Source: an uncultured Pirellulaceae bacterium (GTDB taxonomy: Bacteria > Planctomycetota > Planctomycetia > Pirellulales > Pirellulaceae). Taken from it: a DNA stretch of 39,495 nucleotides. The stretch spans positions 1 to 39,495 of the forward strand of contig CAJQQR010000284.1 in assembly GCA_905480545.1 (NCBI GenBank), given 5' to 3'. This document shows positions 37,485 through 39,495 of this stretch, piece by piece; position 1 is the first letter of the stretch; each line of letters starts with the position of its first letter. Made by a program: the position numbers and the translations under genes. The notes under the pieces are model-generated. The model worked only from the letters and a program-made list of their open reading frames with translations, was not told where the DNA came from and did not search any database.

Positions 37485-39217
37485 TCATGCGAAAAAAAAA
37501 TTTCGCGTCACTGAGAAACGGTTCGCATGGAACCCCGTTGGTGAAACGGGTTTGCATTGCCATCCTTGTCATTTCATGTTGCATGAAAGCCTCAATTACG
37601 CTGGGACAATTACCAAACCAAAACAATCCCCCCCCCAAGCTCCTCCGAGTAGACCGGATCAACTCAATCCACCCCGACATTCGAGATGCAGTCGTCGGCG
37701 GATCACCCGATGTAGGGACCGTTTCCAAACCGCCATCGTGGGATCGTTTTCGGATTTTTGTTTGGCAATACAAAACGGATGCCGAACTTGACGCTCAGTT
37801 ATATCAGCGAGCGGGATTGTCTTCATTTCACATTGATCGTGGCGTCGGCCAGGAGAAAAAAGTCAATTGGGCGATTGAGCAAAACATGCCTTACTATATT
37901 GATCATGCCGCGGGAAAAGGAATCCTGCACATGACGGAGCGTTCCGGATTGGGAAAAATCCGAAATGATGGTTCCCTGCAGCCAAGACCGCAAAGTTTGA
38001 TTTCAAACGCCTCGATCAAAAGCATGACCGACCAGCTCTCGGCCAATTTAGAAGTCGCCAGCAAGGGACCTGCATCGGCAATTGCCCTTGACGACGAAGT
38101 CAGCCTCGGTGCCTTCAACACGCCAATGGAAGTCGACGCTTCACCCGAATCCACTTTCCTATTCCGACTGTGGCTCAAGAGTCATTACGGCTCTATCAAA
38201 AACTTGAACCGACAGTGGGAGACGGAATATTCGTCGTTTGATTTTATTCAGCCGAGCGGTTTCGAGTCGGTTCGGTTGCAAATTGAAAAACAACCTTTCT
38301 CGCGATGGAACCTAAGTCCATGGATCGATTGGCGGTCCTACATGGACTCACAATTCGCTGCAACGCTCGCTTACTTAGTACGATACACAAACAAAATCGC
38401 ACCCAACATTCCGGCCGGAGTTGTGGGTGGTCAACAACCTAGCGCGTTTGGCGGGTTCGATTACTCCAAGATTTCCAAGTCGGTTCAGTGGATTGAGTCG
38501 TATGATATTGGCGGAACCAACGAACTTCTAACATCACTCTGGCACAAATCAAGAAGACCGATCGTACAGACCTATTTCGCGACCGGAGATCCTCGTCGCG
38601 ACCATTGGTTTCTTTGGTACTATTGGGCCCATGGCAATTCGGCATGCATCGCATGGCCAGACTTGAACGGAAAGGGCTGGTTTGAAAACGCCCGCCTTCG
38701 TGCTGAAATCGAAACTCTGGCACCGTCGTTTCGTCGACTTCAAAGCGGTGCGCTCTCGCTGCCGTCGGATCCCAATTCGAAATTGGAATTCGATCCCATC
38801 GCGATTCTTTACTCACACCCGAGTGTTCAACTTTCCTGGGCCACCGACGCACTCGTTCACCGCAAAACATGGCCTCGCCGTTCATCAAGTCTCGACAACA
38901 ATTGTTCGAGCGCCGGGAAAAACCGCATTGCATGGAACAAATTGTTAGAAGATTGCGGTTTCCAGGCCAGATGGGTATCGGTCGATCAATTGGAGGCAGG
39001 CGAACTCATTAGAAACAACTTCAAGGCACTTATCCTCCCTCGCAGTTTGGCGATTGGAGAAAAAACCTGTGAAGCGATCAGGCAGTTCCACAAACGAGGC
39101 GGCTGCATTATCGCAGACCATTGGACAGGCCTATTTGACGAACATGGAAAAGCAAATATTGAAAACGGTAGCCTAAAAGGGCGATTGGACGATCTATTCA
39201 AATTGAGTCTGGCGTGA
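37469..39217 (+). CDS. Secreted GH42-like beta-galactosidase, truncated at a chimeric end
   Basis: The visible product has about 582 residues. A signal sequence spans roughly residues 25-47 (VKRVCIAILVISCCMKASIT). The catalytic barrel resembles glycoside hydrolase family 42: FRIFVWQY, a likely acid/base Glu in ALDDEVSLG, and FLFRLWLKSHYGSIKNLNRQ. After about residue 430 a trimerisation-like domain begins (FKALILPRSLAIGEKTCEAI, HKRGGCIIADHWTG). The frame closes at TGA 39215-39217, exactly where the sequence becomes GC-rich, so the C-terminal part is probably missing because of a join, not because the natural protein ends there. The ATG at 37469 is preceded by GGAAAGAG, better than the alternative at 37448. 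Retaining galactosidases of this kind cleave terminal beta-galactosides; the actual substrate is unknown. Confidence 0.82.
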   Translation: MKHFPLMRKKNFASLRNGSHGTPLVKRVCIAILVISCCMKASITLGQLPNQNNPPPKLLRVDRINSIHPDIRDAVVGGSPDVGTVSKPPSWDRFRIFVWQYKTDAELDAQLYQRAGLSSFHIDRGVGQEKKVNWAIEQNMPYYIDHAAGKGILHMTERSGLGKIRNDGSLQPRPQSLISNASIKSMTDQLSANLEVASKGPASAIALDDEVSLGAFNTPMEVDASPESTFLFRLWLKSHYGSIKNLNRQWETEYSSFDFIQPSGFESVRLQIEKQPFSRWNLSPWIDWRSYMDSQFAATLAYLVRYTNKIAPNIPAGVVGGQQPSAFGGFDYSKISKSVQWIESYDIGGTNELLTSLWHKSRRPIVQTYFATGDPRRDHWFLWYYWAHGNSACIAWPDLNGKGWFENARLRAEIETLAPSFRRLQSGALSLPSDPNSKLEFDPIAILYSHPSVQLSWATDALVHRKTWPRRSSSLDNNCSSAGKNRIAWNKLLEDCGFQARWVSVDQLEAGELIRNNFKALILPRSLAIGEKTCEAIRQFHKRGGCIIADHWTGLFDEHGKANIENGSLKGRLDDLFKLSLA

Positions 39218-39495
39218 CCCGATCGGCGCGATCAGCACGTTGAGGTCGAACACCGGCGCGCCGCCCTCGTTCGTGCCGATCACCACGCGCGCCGGCTCGG
39301 CGCCCTCCAGCGCCGGCGACTGCTGCAGCGCGCGCACCGCCTCCGGGTTGCTCTGAGCAGCGACATGAGCACCGCCGCCTGCATGGTGTGCGCCCGCTGC
39401 ATCTGCCCGAGGGTGTGCATCATCGTGGCCTGCGAGGTCTCGCTGCGGCGCGCATTTGCTTCCGCCTGCGCCGCCGCGTAGCGCTGGTTCGCCTC
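39194..39495 (-). pseudogene. GC-rich foreign coding fragment with a frame break
   Basis: About 73% G+C by hand count from 39218 to the end, far above the rest of the window. On the minus strand from the last base it reads as Ala-rich protein (EANQRYAAAQAEANARRSET ... MQAAVLMSLL). Near 39350-39357 the frame shifts; one base seems to be missing. It resumes with QSNPEAVRALQQSP and ends in VFDLNVLIAPIG. The two parts together look like one protein of a high-GC organism. The family is not recognised; a band-7/SPFH-like C terminus is only a guess. The in-frame stop (39194-39196) lies in the planctomycete side, which supports an artificial join near 39200-39220. Confidence 0.7.

Overview
The window looks like part of a chromosome from a planctomycete, most likely a marine member of the Pirellulaceae. 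The evidence is indirect but consistent. There are two large PVC-type 'membrane-bound dehydrogenase / HEAT / CxxCH cytochrome' proteins, a ThiD2-ThiE fusion, a MerR-like-HTH/receiver protein of a planctomycete type, a FlgI-like lipoprotein without flagellar genes, and widely spaced genes with few Shine-Dalgarno motifs. Base composition is moderate until about position 39,215. The last ~278 bases are about 73% G+C by hand count and carry coding sequence of a different style. I read that end as a chimeric join or contamination.

Layout. 1-4361: the 3' part of a very long coiled-coil protein, translationally coupled (ATGA) to a secreted prenyltransferase/squalene-oxidase-like toroid protein. 4728-7771: a DUF2071/YqjF-like gene on the minus strand, divergent from a complete tungstate ABC importer (tupA-tupB-tupC). 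7916-8216: a MITE-like element with 26-bp terminal inverted repeats and a short target duplication. 8641-11251: a cytochrome P450 converging on a ThiED2 thiamine phosphate synthase. 11660-15075: a membrane-anchored TPR protein and ClpC, closed by a strong terminator. 15289-16365: a lipoprotein of unknown function.

16510-27207 looks like a secreted catabolic region. It holds a PVC-type cytochrome protein (minus), an esterase-PVC dehydrogenase-cytochrome fusion, a neutral-ceramidase-like protein and an exported Gfo/Idh-fold protein. All four start with signal sequences, which suggests joint periplasmic work on an esterified organic substrate, though no substrate can be named. 27491-34534 (minus strand) holds the HTH/pseudo-receiver protein with its own terminator, SMC and the FlgI-HEAT lipoprotein. 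35031-36632 is a carboxyltransferase (acyl-CoA carboxylase beta) without its biotin subunit nearby. 37469-39217 is a GH42-like secreted beta-galactosidase cut off at the GC-rich join.

The window is rich in short perfect tandem duplications (units of 8, 14, 17, 18 and 20 bp), mostly just 3' of genes. One of them forms the C-terminal codons and stop codon of a cytochrome gene. I did not find a CRISPR array, tRNA, rRNA, prophage or an obvious new defence system. The most unusual items are the MITE-like element, the FlgI-HEAT lipoprotein, the esterase-cytochrome fusion, several proteins with altered catalytic motifs (P450 I-helix, TupC H-loop, receiver pocket), and the chimeric end.
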